Source: Calliopum simillimum (lineage: Eukaryota; Arthropoda; Insecta; Diptera; Lauxaniidae). From it: a stretch of DNA of 64,000 bases. This document shows, piece after piece, positions 35,500 through 46,270 of this stretch. Where the stretch lies: NCBI GenBank assembly GCA_951812925.1, contig OX638369.1:60464228-60528227 (forward strand), given 5' to 3'. Position numbers and translations under genes: made by a program. The notes under the pieces are model-generated. The model ran no database searches. It worked only from the letters and a program-made list of their open reading frames with translations, and was not told the DNA's origin. How positions within the stretch are numbered: position 1 is the stretch's first letter; every line of letters starts with the position of its first letter.

Positions 35500-35857
35500 T
35501 GAAATTCTGTGACACCTCAAAGATATCAAAAGGTTGGCTGTAGCTACCGCGCTTGCTGTTTTCTAAGACACATGTCGATGAATGAATGAATTCCGTTTCC
35601 AATTGCTTCCCCACCCATCCTATTTTATAGATTTGTCTCACAGCTACTTTTACCTGTTCGTTGGAAAGAAATTTGGCAAAAAAAATGCCTATTTTGAGGA
35701 CAAATATATATCGTTAAACAAGAAAGATATTGAAATGCTAGAAAAGCGCTATGAAAACATTATGTCTAGGAATAAAATCGATTTTGGCCAAAAAAGTTTT
35801 GTTTTCTTTAAAACGTTCCAAACTTTTCAGCCCAACCAATTTAAGTTTCCCTTGTAA
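35500..35857 (+). pseudogene. Strongly decayed mariner transposase C-terminal part
   Basis: The frame from 35582 reads FRFQLLPHPSYFIDLSHSYF followed by YLF, matching F.LLPHPPYSPDLAPSDYFLF, the third catalytic block of mariner. The first Asp is kept, and the S-D dipeptide reads HS. Later residues (AYFEDKYISLN..DIEMLEKRYENI) match the C-terminal YFEDLDKS....I..LE.RY.KC. Upstream residues are scrambled. This is a third mariner lineage, distinct from those at 18265 and 31453, and long dead. Confidence 0.6.
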
Positions 35858-38689
35858 CTCATTTTTTTTTTTTTTTTTTTAAAAAAAGCAAACGATTCGA
35901 AATTAACCACAAGATAAAAAAAAATCACAAATTTTAATACCATTACATACAACGGCACAAATACAATTGTATGGGCATTTACAATCAACATGCGCGTCAA
36001 ATGAACAGCAGCCGACTACTAGAAATTAGGTCACGGGCAGAAAAGCGTAAAGACAAGAGCCACAAATAATTTCAACAAAATTAAACGCATGTTTTTATCT
36101 TTTATTTAAAAGTTTTTTTTTAAATGATTTTTAATGTACCTGTTGTTAATTAATTTTTTATTTATTTTTGAATATAAATAAAATACACAAAAATATTTCT
36201 GTAAAGTAATAATTGGTTTGCAATTGAATTTTTTTTTTTTTTTGCAAAATTGAATAAATTTTTTAATTTTTATTAAAAATAAAAAATCATTCTTATTCCT
36301 ATTCGAAATTTTTTCGTATTTATAACATGTATTAATATTTTAACTTTTACTACTTGAAATCAAGGACCAATGCTTGGTGGTTTTATATTTTTATATCGCT
36401 ATCAAGCCCGTTATCACAAATAATAACAGATTTTTAAATACCAAAACATTATATTTTATTTATAATTTATTAGGTTTTGAAAAAAAAAAAAATAAAATTT
36501 AAGTAATATCGATTTTTAAAAGAACACATCATTAACCTAGCATTACCAAATTTGACCCATAAGTTTAAAGAATGTGGCACCTTTAATAATGTAAGAGGTA
36601 TAACTATATGTATAATAAAAACCCTATAAATAAAAAACTCCTATATCAGAAGATATTTTCAGTCTATTGATTAAAATAAATAAAACTTATTAATTCTGTG
36701 TATTTAGCCAAAAAAACTTTACGACCAAAAAGTTTTGAAAAATTTAACATAAATACATATTTAACTGTATAGTTGCGTAAAACTTTTTGTTGTAATTTAT
36801 TTTCATTTCCTGCTGACTTAGAAAAAACAAAAGTTTAAAAAATTTGTTTATTTTTTTGCGATGCCAGCCAGGCATTTCCCTTTTGCGCCGAGTGTTTATT
36901 TTTTTTCTTCACAAAGTACTTCCTGTATTTGTTATGCATGCGCTAAATTGAAAATTTTGAAAGAGTCAGGCCTTTTTAATTCATTAAATCACTTTTTTTT
37001 TTTTTTTTTTTTTTTGTTTGTTTTGTAAGGAATTTGCTGAGTTTAGTTAAATAGTTTTTACTCAATATTACATAAATTGTATTTAAGCAATCTTTGCTTT
37101 TATTTGATAAAATTTATATTGAATTGCAATTTTCTTTCGACTCATTAATATAAATAATTATATCAACACTTTAAGCGTATTTTTTTTTTTTGCAAACAAT
37201 TAAAAGTACTTACATTTTGAATGTTTAAAAGTAGTAGAATTCCAACCAAATATTACTTAGAAAGTTATTTGCCTGGCGAATTTTTTGCTAAGGGAACATA
37301 TACTGAGCTGGATCTTGTTAAAGCCGATATTTCAAAAAATTAAACTTTTGAAAAAGAGTACACTATAAGAAGGAAAGTCTAATGTACAATATAAAAAATG
37401 TTTTTAAGTTTTGTAACATGATATTTTTCTTTAAAAATATATCTAAATGTCTCTGCAGTAAAACTTAATTTTTTAAATTTTGATTGTAGTATCAAAATAA
37501 CACTTAAGCCGTTAGCATTTTAACAAAAGAATTTTATAGAAAGCCTTCGGTAACTAATCTGATTACGATAAAAAAGAAATAGTAAAATAAAATTTTTTCA
37601 AGCGAACTACCAAAGAACTTAAAGTGTACAATGCATCTGTGATAAATTGTCACTAAAAGAAAATGACGTAGCTGTTAAATGCAAAATAAATTGTGTCAAA
37701 AAGAAAAAATAAAATCTGTTTTTAATGATAAAAAAAAAAAAAAAAAAAAAATACAGACAAAAGGTACTGAAGCAATGTAGTTGGTTTCACATAACGCACC
37801 ATATCGTGTTTCAATTCAACAACAACAACAAAGAATCAGCCAGCTATCACAAACAGGATTTTCACATTTCCATATGTAAAATATACATTTATTTATTTTT
37901 CAAGTCAGAAAAGATGACAAGCAAACGAATAAAACAAACACGCGCGTTGGCAACTCTTAAAATGTATTTAAAAAAACAAAAAGGAGGACAGTTATAATTA
38001 AAAGCCAACAAAGTGTTTACCAAGGAGCAGGTATACTTTGGCACACTAAAAGTGAATAATCCACGGGAAAGAAGGAAAAAGAGAAAAGCCAACAAAAAAG
38101 GAGCACATGAAAATTGAAGTTTCAACTTCAATAACTTGAAGTAACTTGGCAACATTTGATAGTGTTTTGACAGGCAAAATAAATCTGTCGCGAAAACAAA
38201 AATGAGTCGATTTAAGACAAATAGATTTCAGATCACTTTTCGTTAATTAGTCAAAAATTATAGAGGAACTACAGCCAGAAATAATGAAAAACTGTTCTTA
38301 ATTCTATGTGGTTAAGTCGACTGTTTTCTCTATGTTGTTTTGGTTAACCGCGTTCAAAGCATGTTCATTAGTTTTTTCTCAGACAGTCACTTTGTCGCTA
38401 AGCAAATCACAACACTATTCGCACTTTTCTCACTTATATTTTTAGATAATTTGTTTTTTAAATTTTTTTTTTTTAATTTTTTGAAATCGTTACTTCCTTG
38501 AAATTTTGAGATTTTTTTTTAGTTATGGGCTCGTGGTGGATGATTTCTTAAGGGAGTTTATTACCGCAAGTGTCTATCAATTTTTAGAAAATTTATGGGA
38601 TCAATTTTTAGAAAATTGATGGGAGACGGTAAAAATTAATTTAGCATGTAAAAATAACTTGCAGTTTTAAAATAATCACAGTTTGAAGG
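35858..38689. other. AT-rich intronic DNA with long T and A runs
   Basis: There are homopolymers at 35864-35880 (T), 36991-37015 (T24-25) and 37731-37750 (A). No exon or element was recognised. Confidence 0.4.
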
Positions 38690-39800
38690 ATCGCATAAGG
38701 CTACGAAGCTTCTGAGACGTGATAGAGGAGGCCTAAGCTAACAAACAATTGGACCTAGAGGGGGAGGTCTAAAATGTACCGCTGAGGAGTTATATAGTTA
38801 AACTGATTTTCTGACTTGTTTTACAAAAAAAAATAAAATTTCTTGGGTCATCCTAGCGCTTTAGTGAAAACTTTTTTATGTGGGCTTTTGTATGGTATTT
38901 CTTAGAGTCTATCAGGTTTATAATGCTTAAAAGGATTTCGCAATGTTCTGGCCTTTTAAAGTTGAGATTTAAAATTTTATTCTTAGTTGTTGATTTCGGC
39001 GGCCATTTTAGTATGAAAAAAGCCCTGAACAGTTTTAAGTGTGTATCGCATAATATTATGAAACTTCTGGGATGTGATAGAGGAGGCCTAAGCAAAGAAA
39101 AAATTGCACCTGGAGGTGGTGGTCTAAAATGTACCGCTGAAGAGTTATAGGGTTAAAACTGATTTTCTGACTTGTTTTACAAAAAAAGCAAATTTCTTGG
39201 GTTTTAGAGAAAACTTTTATAAAAAAAACTTTTATTTAATTTTATGAGCTTTCTATGAGTGTATCTGGTTTATAGGGCTTAAAAGGATTTCACAAAGTTC
39301 TGGGCGTTTAACCCTTTAACGACCTGGTCTAAATTCGCTAAAGAGTTTCAAAATAAAAATACGACAAGATCGAAGTAATGGGGGTTAATAAAACTTTCAT
39401 TCAAGCAAATGGGGTTCTGGCAAACATACTTGCCTTTAGTCGTTAAAGGGTTGAAGTGATATTTTAAAGTTTTTTCTTAATTTTTCACTTGGCGGTCATT
39501 TTGGTATAAAAAAAGACGTATTAACATAACCTTTTATAATTTTTTTTTGGAATCCTCGTTAAATTTCCTTTAATTCGGTAGTGCATTTGTCATACCAATT
39601 TTTTAATTTCTATGTAACACACGGGTAACACGCATGCGTTGCGCTGCATATGATGTGCGCGTTGCTCTTCATCTATTGGAGCCTTCAAACGGATTGTTCT
39701 TGAAAATGTTTTTTTTTTTTGACCTCAATTAAAAAATTGGTATGATAAATTTACTACTGAATTAAAGGAAATTAAACGAAGACTTTAAAAAATTGTAAGA
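38690..39800 (+). repeat. Unclassified repeat family A, tandem pair
   Basis: Two consecutive units (about 38690-39050 and 39053-39540) share GATAGAGGAGGCCTAAGC, AAAATGTACCGCTGA, CTGACTTGTTTTACAAAAA, GCTTAAAAGGATTT and the GGCGGCCATTTTRGTAT type block. A following part (39540-39800) contains CTTCAAACGGATTGTTCT and AAAATTGGTATGATAAAT, shared with 44930-45010. A TTAA-type MITE interrupts unit two at 39312. No coding frame. Confidence 0.6.
39312..39450. mobile_element. TTAA-target MITE, piggyBac-type ends
   Basis: TTAA at 39308-39311 is followed by CCCTTTAACGACC. The right end is GTCGTTAAAGGG, followed by TTGA where a TTAA duplication would be expected. The sister unit of repeat A at about 38950 has no insertion there (CTGGCCTTTTAAAGTTGAG), so the insert is visible by comparison. 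Size is 139 bp, with no coding capacity. Confidence 0.65.
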
Positions 39801-39811
39801 GAGTATGTACT

Positions 39812-39972
39812 TAAAAAATTTTGGCACCGGGACAAATAACATCCGCGGGAAAAATTTACAACACAGCTATTTGAAAAAATAACATTTTGAGGCTGTTTGA
39901 CAAAAATGCATGAGAATAGGTACTTATATACATAAAGGTAACGGGGACACGAAGTCGCTCCCGGGCAACTAG
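39812..39972 (+). mobile_element. Helitron-like tail, family C
   Basis: The block runs from GGCACCGGGACAAATAACAT to CGCTCCCGGGCAACTAGTAT. It ends in a GC-rich region (GGGGACACGAAGTCGCTCCCG) that can form a weak hairpin just before CTAGT, as in Helitron 3' ends. Related copies begin at 48780 and 55608. Confidence 0.45.
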
Positions 39973-41426
39973 TATAGATATAAAGAAAAAATCAGGTACT
40001 CAAGGGTTAATCATTTATTAATTGCAGTAAGAGAGTAGAATAGATGCTTATTTTGAATATTTTGTCTTATGGTGCTGTCTAAAGTGCAGTCACTTCTCGG
40101 AATTGTTTTATTTATTTAGTTGGACAAAGAAAAACAACAAAGAAAAATACCAACACCATGAACAAACATTTAAAGTGAAAAGTAAATAACGAGAGTGGAG
40201 TGTAAAAAGTGAAAATAATAAGAAAGAAAGCAAAGTGTTGCAGTAGATGACGATGACTTTAATGTGGCGGAGGAAAAAGCGGTAAGGTAAATGTGTCAGA
40301 AGCACTTTACTAGAGTACCAAAGTGAAGTTTTAAGACTAAAAATTTGATTTAACTTTTTCACACTTTGTAAATGTTCTAAAATGCTTGTACTTATTACTG
40401 AAAGATTGCAGTCCATGTAACCATTATCTTAGTGCACTTTATTTCAAAACAATTTTTTGGGTAAATACTTAATTTATTCAAATAATAAAATTGGAACTTA
40501 AATAAATAATGAAGTACAAAATTTTTGTTTAATCTCCATTCTAGGGAATTGGAAATAAAATAAAAAATTTTGCCATTTTCGTGCACCAAAATAAACTAAA
40601 AAAGAGATTAAACTTTTTTTCTATAAGATCTCAGAATAAGATAAGTCCATTCTTATAAATTTTTCAGGAGACGGATTTTAAACTTAAATTTAATGGGAAA
40701 AATCTTAAAATCTGTCATATCATATTTTGTAATGTATTTTATCTCGTGAACCAGAGGGCGTAGATTTAACTATAAAATTTTAACAGCTCCTATATCTCAC
40801 TGAGAGCTGCCTAGATAAAGGAAGAAACCATTTACGAAGGAATAGCACAAATCATATTTTCGCAGAAATCTTGTAAGAGTAGTTATATACTAAAAGACTG
40901 TATAGCCTTTGTTAGTAAGAATTAGCAAGATGATCGGTCTTTTTTGTGACGCATGATGCAATTGTTTATTATTACTTTGGTACATATGAGATAAAATTAA
41001 ATTATTAATTATTGATTTATTGTTAACAATTCTAAATATAAAACTTTTTAACACTTTAGTTCTAATTGTAATCTTACAAACTTTTAAATATAAATACCGG
41101 ACATTTTGATTTTGAAATGTATGTTTATCAAAGTGGGACTTATGTAATCATTTATACTTAGTGTTTCCTAGTGTTCAACTTTAATATTTTGATTTATTTT
41201 AGAACATTGCCTGAAGCACCACCACAATCATCAAATCTATGGTTGCAAATAAATTAAAGAAAATATTTTTGAACGACAAGTCCACAAGAAACTTAAATGC
41301 CATACGCAAAATTTTCACATAACGATGGTATGGTTCATTTAAGGTCAAATTTTGAATCTCACCATTCTACATTAAGAGCATTAGCAAAAAATTTCACTTC
41401 ATTACATACAAAAAAAAGATACTTAC
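39973..41426. other. Intronic DNA directly downstream of the bun start exon
   Basis: The stretch contains a G-richer block at 40180-40290 with a plus-strand GCG|GTAAGG donor-like site, but no open frame of note. Otherwise AT-rich. Confidence 0.3.
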
Positions 41427-41566
41427 TCGGGATAAAAATAGTCGATGTACTTCATAACAACTTCACGTACAGGATCCTGCTGCTTTCCAGCCGAGATACT
41501 TGGATACATTTGATAATTCATAGTTGCTGTGGTAGCGCTAGCGGCGGCGACGACGTCCGATTTCAT
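41427..41566 (-). CDS. bun: Putative first coding exon of a short bun isoform
   Basis: The minus-strand ATG (41564-41566) has an in-frame TAA two codons upstream, so translation of this frame starts here unless the exon is spliced upstream. It encodes 46 residues: MKSDVVAAASATTATMNYQM at the start, then YPSISAGKQQDPVREVV, and DYFYP at the end. The exon ends in the split codon GA| followed by a consensus GTAAGT donor. GA plus the T that opens the exon at 19268 makes GAT (Asp), giving DASGTSAVAIDNK. TSC22 short isoforms also carry a short unrelated N-terminus fused directly to this box. Strand, phase and donor all agree. I do not recognise the N-terminal sequence itself, so its pairing with bun is an inference. 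It has no signal peptide or membrane segment. Confidence 0.72.
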
Positions 41567-42060
41567 TATTTAGCAGATGAAAAATATATCACCAACAACA
41601 ACAAAGAACCAATGGTATGACGTGACGAACGTAGTTCACTTTTTATTTAAGTATCTCAACGTTTGCGTTTAAAATTGCAAAATAACAACAAATGATTTGT
41701 TGAATGATATTTGCGTATTTTGTTATTTAAGTGGTGGCTACTACTGCAAAGCTGTAGATGCACGCATTTACGAATACAAAAACAACACAAAAAAAAAGCA
41801 AAAGTATCTGTGTATTTTTAGCGTTGTCAATAAAAACAAACTTTGGGGAGGTCGCGCACAAAAGCAGAGGCTACGATGATGATACTCGTATTAACATAAG
41901 AACGAAAAAAAATTACACATTCGATGATGCGCCGCTTTTGTTTGTAGAAAAAGTGTTGCAGATAATAGATACAATTCTATGCAGATACGTAGATACAAAA
42001 GTAGCGACGAGTGTGACGTTGTAGATGGGTAGATAGCGTGGGTGGGCGTCCAAGTTACAA
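41567..42060 (-). promoter_or_regulatory. bun: Candidate 5'UTR and promoter of the short bun isoform
   Basis: This is the sequence immediately 5' of the start exon on the minus strand. It is less AT-rich than most of the intron, with CAACAACAACAAA near the ATG and no recognisable transposon. No clear TATA box can be fixed. Position relative to the exon is the only strong argument. Confidence 0.35.
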
Positions 42061-42419
42061 ATTGCTATATACAGTGGCGTCGTTGTGGCACTGAATGTTT
42101 TAGTGTTTTTATGAAATTTTTTTTTTATTTTTATTGCATTTATGTTATTTACTAATTTTTTTATGAATATTTTAGCTTTGATATGTTTAAAATTTATAGT
42201 TTATAGACATAGAATCTTGATTGATTTAATCCTCAATTTTTTATTTTCTTTTTGAAGATATGAAAATCTTCCAAATCACAATTTGACAGTTTTTTCTTTT
42301 GATATATCTTTTTCTGTTGAATAAAAAATAATTTAATCTCTATTCGCAAGAAATAACATTTACAGATTACGCTTCAAAATTACATACAGATGAGTCTTAT
42401 ATTAGAAATTTAGTCGACA
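42061..42419. other. AT-rich DNA, nothing recognised
   Basis: Nothing recognised. Confidence 0.35.
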
Positions 42420-42770
42420 TGGTTTTTGTTTAGAGCTCGTCCCAATTGTTTAAAGCAATAGTATGATTTTGGTTGCATTCCCGAAAATATTGCTCTTAAT
42501 ATACGTATAGCGTTTTAAATTATTTTTTTGTATAAGCGGTAGGCGTGTCCGTTTCTGATTTCACTCATTTTCAATCCCACGAGTTATTTTTTACGACGAA
42601 AGCAGTGTGCAAAATTTCATCGAGTTGCAATGCTCCAAAAAAAATATTAAAATGGTTTTCACAGACAGCCAGCCAGATGAACATGGCTATAGCGACGCTA
42701 TGCCTGCCACACCTCCTTCTCTATATTACAAAAGGAAGGATAAGGTGAATATACCCTGGGTGTAGGGTAT
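42420..42770 (-). mobile_element. DINE-1-like (Helentron) copy, 3' truncated
   Basis: It has the block TATAAGCGGTAGGCGTGTCC, ACGACGAAAGCAGTG, then GACAGCCAGCCAGA and the 5' palindrome TATACCCTGGGTGTAGGGTAT ending at 42770. The subrepeat region and the 3' hairpin are missing. Several positions are mutated, so it is an older copy. Confidence 0.7.
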
Positions 42771-43049
42771 AAAACAGCTTTGCGGTGATAACTTTTAAGT
42801 TAACCATATTCGTCATTTTCAGAAGAAAAATCGACATCACTTTTTATTATGTAAACATTGTAACAACAACGTCATAACTCAAAAAAAGGTCCGTTTCCTG
42901 ACAACAGGAAAAAAATTCCACATAAAGTTAGTCCACATATTTCTTATAAAGAAATGCTTTCATTATTATAACAGATGTATGTATGTACTGTTTTTTCAAT
43001 AGATCCAGGTTTTTAGGCTACCAGTATGAGGTCCAGAAATTACTGTTTG
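42771..43049. other. Intergenic or intronic DNA, nothing recognised
   Basis: Nothing recognised. Confidence 0.3.
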
Positions 43050-43450
43050 TGGCCGAAGTAGTTTATAGACGAGTCCTAAGGACTAGTGTTGAGCTACCAA
43101 GACTGCTATACACTGCTTGGATATTGTGTCTTGGCCTTGGTTTTGATATTGGATGTTGGTCTTGGACTTGATCTTCGTCATTAAGTCTTGGTTTCGGTCT
43201 TAGTCTTGAAAAAATTTCTAGAGATTGCTGAATATTCAAAATTTCAATACCTTATCTTTCCAAAGCAGTTATGTTTTTAAGATGCCAAATTTCGAATTGA
43301 GTAATGAATTACCCCAGTGATTTTATCCTCGAAAGCGAGTGAAGCACCTATTAACTAAAAATTACCAAGACTGAAGAACAGTCTTGGTCTTGGCGATTAT
43401 CGTGACCAAGACCAAGACTCAGCATATCAAAATTTCTCTATGAATTTATT
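43050..43450. repeat. Region bounded by GGTCTTGG-word arrays
   Basis: TTGGTCTTGG, TCTTGGCCTTGG and related words fill 43065-43210. The reverse complement (CCAAGACCAAGACT), mixed with forward copies, lies at 43370-43425. A 160-bp unlike centre separates them. The layout resembles 31915-32955 and 48950-49160, which use other words. Confidence 0.4.
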
Positions 43451-43644
43451 TGTTGTGCAACAATTCCAATAATTTTTCTGAATATTTCTAAATTCGGAAC
43501 TATCGGAAACTGTCCCAGAAAACCCGATACGCATGATCAGCCAATATTAAGGAAGGAGACAACCAAACCCATACATAATATCCCATCTGCAATTATTTTT
43601 ATCTTCTTTTAAAAACATTATTATACCAAAACGAATGACCTTAA
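43451..43644. other. DNA with no recognised feature
   Basis: A short stretch, nothing recognised. Confidence 0.3.
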
Positions 43645-45410
43645 CAAAGTTATATACATGTTGTAAGCAATATGGTAACAAAGCTTCTGGGAGATGATGG
43701 AGTGGGTAAAGACTAACAAAAAATTGCACCTGCGCGGGTTTAAAATGTATCTCTGAGGAGTTATGGGGGAAAACTGATTTTCTAACTGGTTTTACAAACA
43801 TATATTTATTGGGTCACAATAACAGTAATAACAGTAATAATTTTTATGGGATACTTTTAGCTATTTATATGGGCTTTCTAAGAGTGCATTTGGATTATGG
43901 GGTTTTAAAGGATTTGCAAAAATCTAGATCTAAAGTTGGTATTTTAAACTTTTTTTTTCTACTTTTTGACTTTGGATGTCATTTTAGTATGAAAAAGGTC
44001 TTATTAACATACGCCTTTATATTTTTTTTTGGAATTATCGTTAAATTTCATGTAATACGGTAGTACATTTGTAATACCAATTTTTATACCCTACACCCAG
44101 GGTATATTCACTTTGTCCTTCCGTTTGTAACGCAGATAAGAAGGCGTGGCAGATATAGAAAAGTGTATATATTCTTGATCAGCGTCACCTCCTGAGTCGA
44201 TATAGCCATGTCCGTCTGTCTGGCTGGCTGGGTGGCTGGCTGTGTGTTGAAATACACTTTTTGGGAAAACTTCAATGAAATTTGGTATATTGCCTTCGTC
44301 GTCAAAGATAGCTCGGGGGATTGAAAATGAGCGAAATCGGTCAACGGACACGCCTACCGCCCATACAAAAAATATATTCAGAATGCAATTTTAGGAGTAT
44401 TTTTCACGACAATGCAACCAAAATACGCATAAATACTAAGAATTGTAAGCGCAAGCTCTGAGAAAAAACTGAACGAATTCCGACAAGAGGGCGTGGCACC
44501 TCCCATAAAAGCAAAAGCTTCAAAACGTTATACTGAAAGCGTTTTTTTAGATATTCGAACCAAATTCGACTCAAATACTAAAGACTTTAAATGCACGCTC
44601 TAAGCTAAAACTAGACGAACTCGGACAAGAGGGCGTGGCACCTCCTATATAAGCAAAAGCTTCAAAACGCTATACTGAAAACGTTTTTCACTCAGACACA
44701 ACAAAACTATAAATCCAAGCTCTGGACTAAGACTGGGTAAACTCGGACAAGAGAGCGTAGCACCTCCCATATGAGCAAAATTTTAAAAATAATGCAGTGT
44801 AGGGTATTTAATGTTTGGCCAGGCCAAATTTTACACCCTTACTAGTTTCATTTGAGATCAGAAAAAATACCTTCATGTAACAACACACGCGTTACCCGCA
44901 TGCGCTGTGCTGCCATTTATATACCGGAGCCTTCAAACGGATTGTTCTCGAAAAGTATTTTTTCAATCAAAAAATCAAAAAATTGGTATGACAAATGTGC
45001 AACCAAATTATAGGAAATTTAGCGGGAATTTAAAAAAAAAGTTTTAAAATAGTATGTTAATAGGATCTTTTTCATACTAAAATGGACGCCAAAGTCAAAA
45101 GGTAGGAAAAAAAAATTGAAAATATCTACTTTAAAGTTCCAGAACTTTGCGAAATCTACATATTAAAACCATATAAACCAAATACACTTTTAGAAAGCTC
45201 AAACAATTAGCTGAAAGTTTTCTATAAAAAAGTTTTCTCTAAAACGTTAGGGTGGCCCAAGGAATTTTTTCTTGCAAAACAAATCAGTTCTTCCCTATAA
45301 CTCTTCAGGCGTACATTTTAGAGCAACCCCAGGTGCAATTATTTGTTAGTGTGGGCCTCTTCTTTCACCTTTCAGAAGCTTTCTATTCTTATTTTTTACA
45401 TGCTGTAGAA
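43645..45410. repeat. Repeat family A as two inverted arms around a DINE-1-like insertion
   Basis: The plus-oriented arm (43645-44095) and the minus-oriented arm (about 44985-45410) share the family A phrases given at 38690. A middle part (44846-44984) matches 39600-39720 (CGCATGCG, CTTCAAACGGATTGTTCT). The DINE-1-like copy (44096-44845) is inserted at the TTTTT|TTTC junction. So family A is palindromic here, whereas at 38690 it is tandem. Confidence 0.6.
44096..44845 (+). mobile_element. DINE-1-like (Helentron) full-length copy
   Basis: The 5' end ATACCCTACACCCAGGGTAT follows a run of T. Next come TTCTTGATCAGCGTCACCTC, a GTCTGTCTGGCTGGCTGGGT microsatellite, GACACGCCTACCGCCCATAC, and two to three GGTGCCACGCC-type subrepeats in reverse. 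The hairpin TTGGCCAGGCCAA (44815-44827) lies 14 nt before a terminal CTAG (44842-44845), and the next base is T. A T on both sides agrees with T|T insertion. Hairpin plus CTAG plus microsatellite core is the DINE-1/Helentron layout. No RepHel protein is present, so it is non-autonomous. Confidence 0.82.
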
Positions 45411-45959
45411 CAATGGAAAACCAATCAAAAACTTTTTAAAGCCTTTGTGGATAATATCAAAAACAAATTTGCTTTATAAGTAAAAGACTGTAAGATCTGT
45501 AGGTTTTTATATTTTTCGAATGTTTTTTAAGAATTTTAAAGCATAAACTTGGCTAAATTACATGCAATTCGCTGTATTTCAATTATGTATATTTAAAATA
45601 ATATTTTTTTCTTACTCATAAAATGTATTTTTTAAAAACTTTGATTTTTTGTAATATCAAACTTGTTTGTCTTCAGAAGAAACAAAGGAAATATTTCTTC
45701 AGTTATAGATACAAAATTTGCCACAGAATCTTATTGGGATTTTTCTTTTTATTCAGCACACAACACAGGTAATTTAAATTTGTATTTAAATTGGAAACTC
45801 GAATATTTTGTGTTTTTTACGGAAGCGAAAGTTTTTAAAATTTAAATAATTTTTTTTTTTGTTTTAATTCTTTCTTTTTTACTTTAAAAATGAAGTTTTA
45901 AATTTTGATAAAAAGCTTTTTGGCTACGTTTTGCTTGGTATGAAATTTTATTTCTGTCT
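45411..45959. other. AT-rich DNA, nothing recognised
   Basis: Nothing recognised. Confidence 0.35.
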
Positions 45960-46270
45960 GCTGTATTTCAACGCACACACACACGAACGAGGCTAATAGA
46001 AATTTTTATGCTGGGATATATGCGTGTATTTGTGAGCAAATTGAGAGGGCCAAGCAAATTCAGCGGACTCAAATGCACACACACGCGCAAGCTGAACGCC
46101 ACGCAATGGCTGAATTGATATAAAGAAAGAGAGCCACCAGGCAGGCAGCAGAGAGTCAAGTACGGATTCGTTTGGCTTTTTCGCGCTCTTTTAGTATAGA
46201 AACCATAAATTTTGAGTGGTTTCCTCGAGGTAGAGACTTTAACGACAGCAGCAGGGGTGCGACTAAAAAC
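45960..46270. promoter_or_regulatory. CA-rich block with TATAAAG and GAGAG, promoter candidate
   Basis: CACACACACACGAACGAGG and CACACACACGCGCAAGCTGA precede GATATAAAGAAAGAGAGCC. About 30 nt later comes GAGAGTCAAGTACGG, a spacing compatible with a TATA box and start site on the plus strand. The block is GC-richer than its surroundings. No gene is attached to it, and the direction is uncertain. Confidence 0.22.

Larger units (their letters stand above)
19269..41426 (-). other. bun: Inferred 22-kb bun intron
   Basis: This is the span between the phase-compatible donor at 41421-41426 and the acceptor ending at 19269. It carries most of the transposon remnants described here. Splicing across it is inferred from phase and strand only; no transcript is available. 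Confidence 0.6.
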
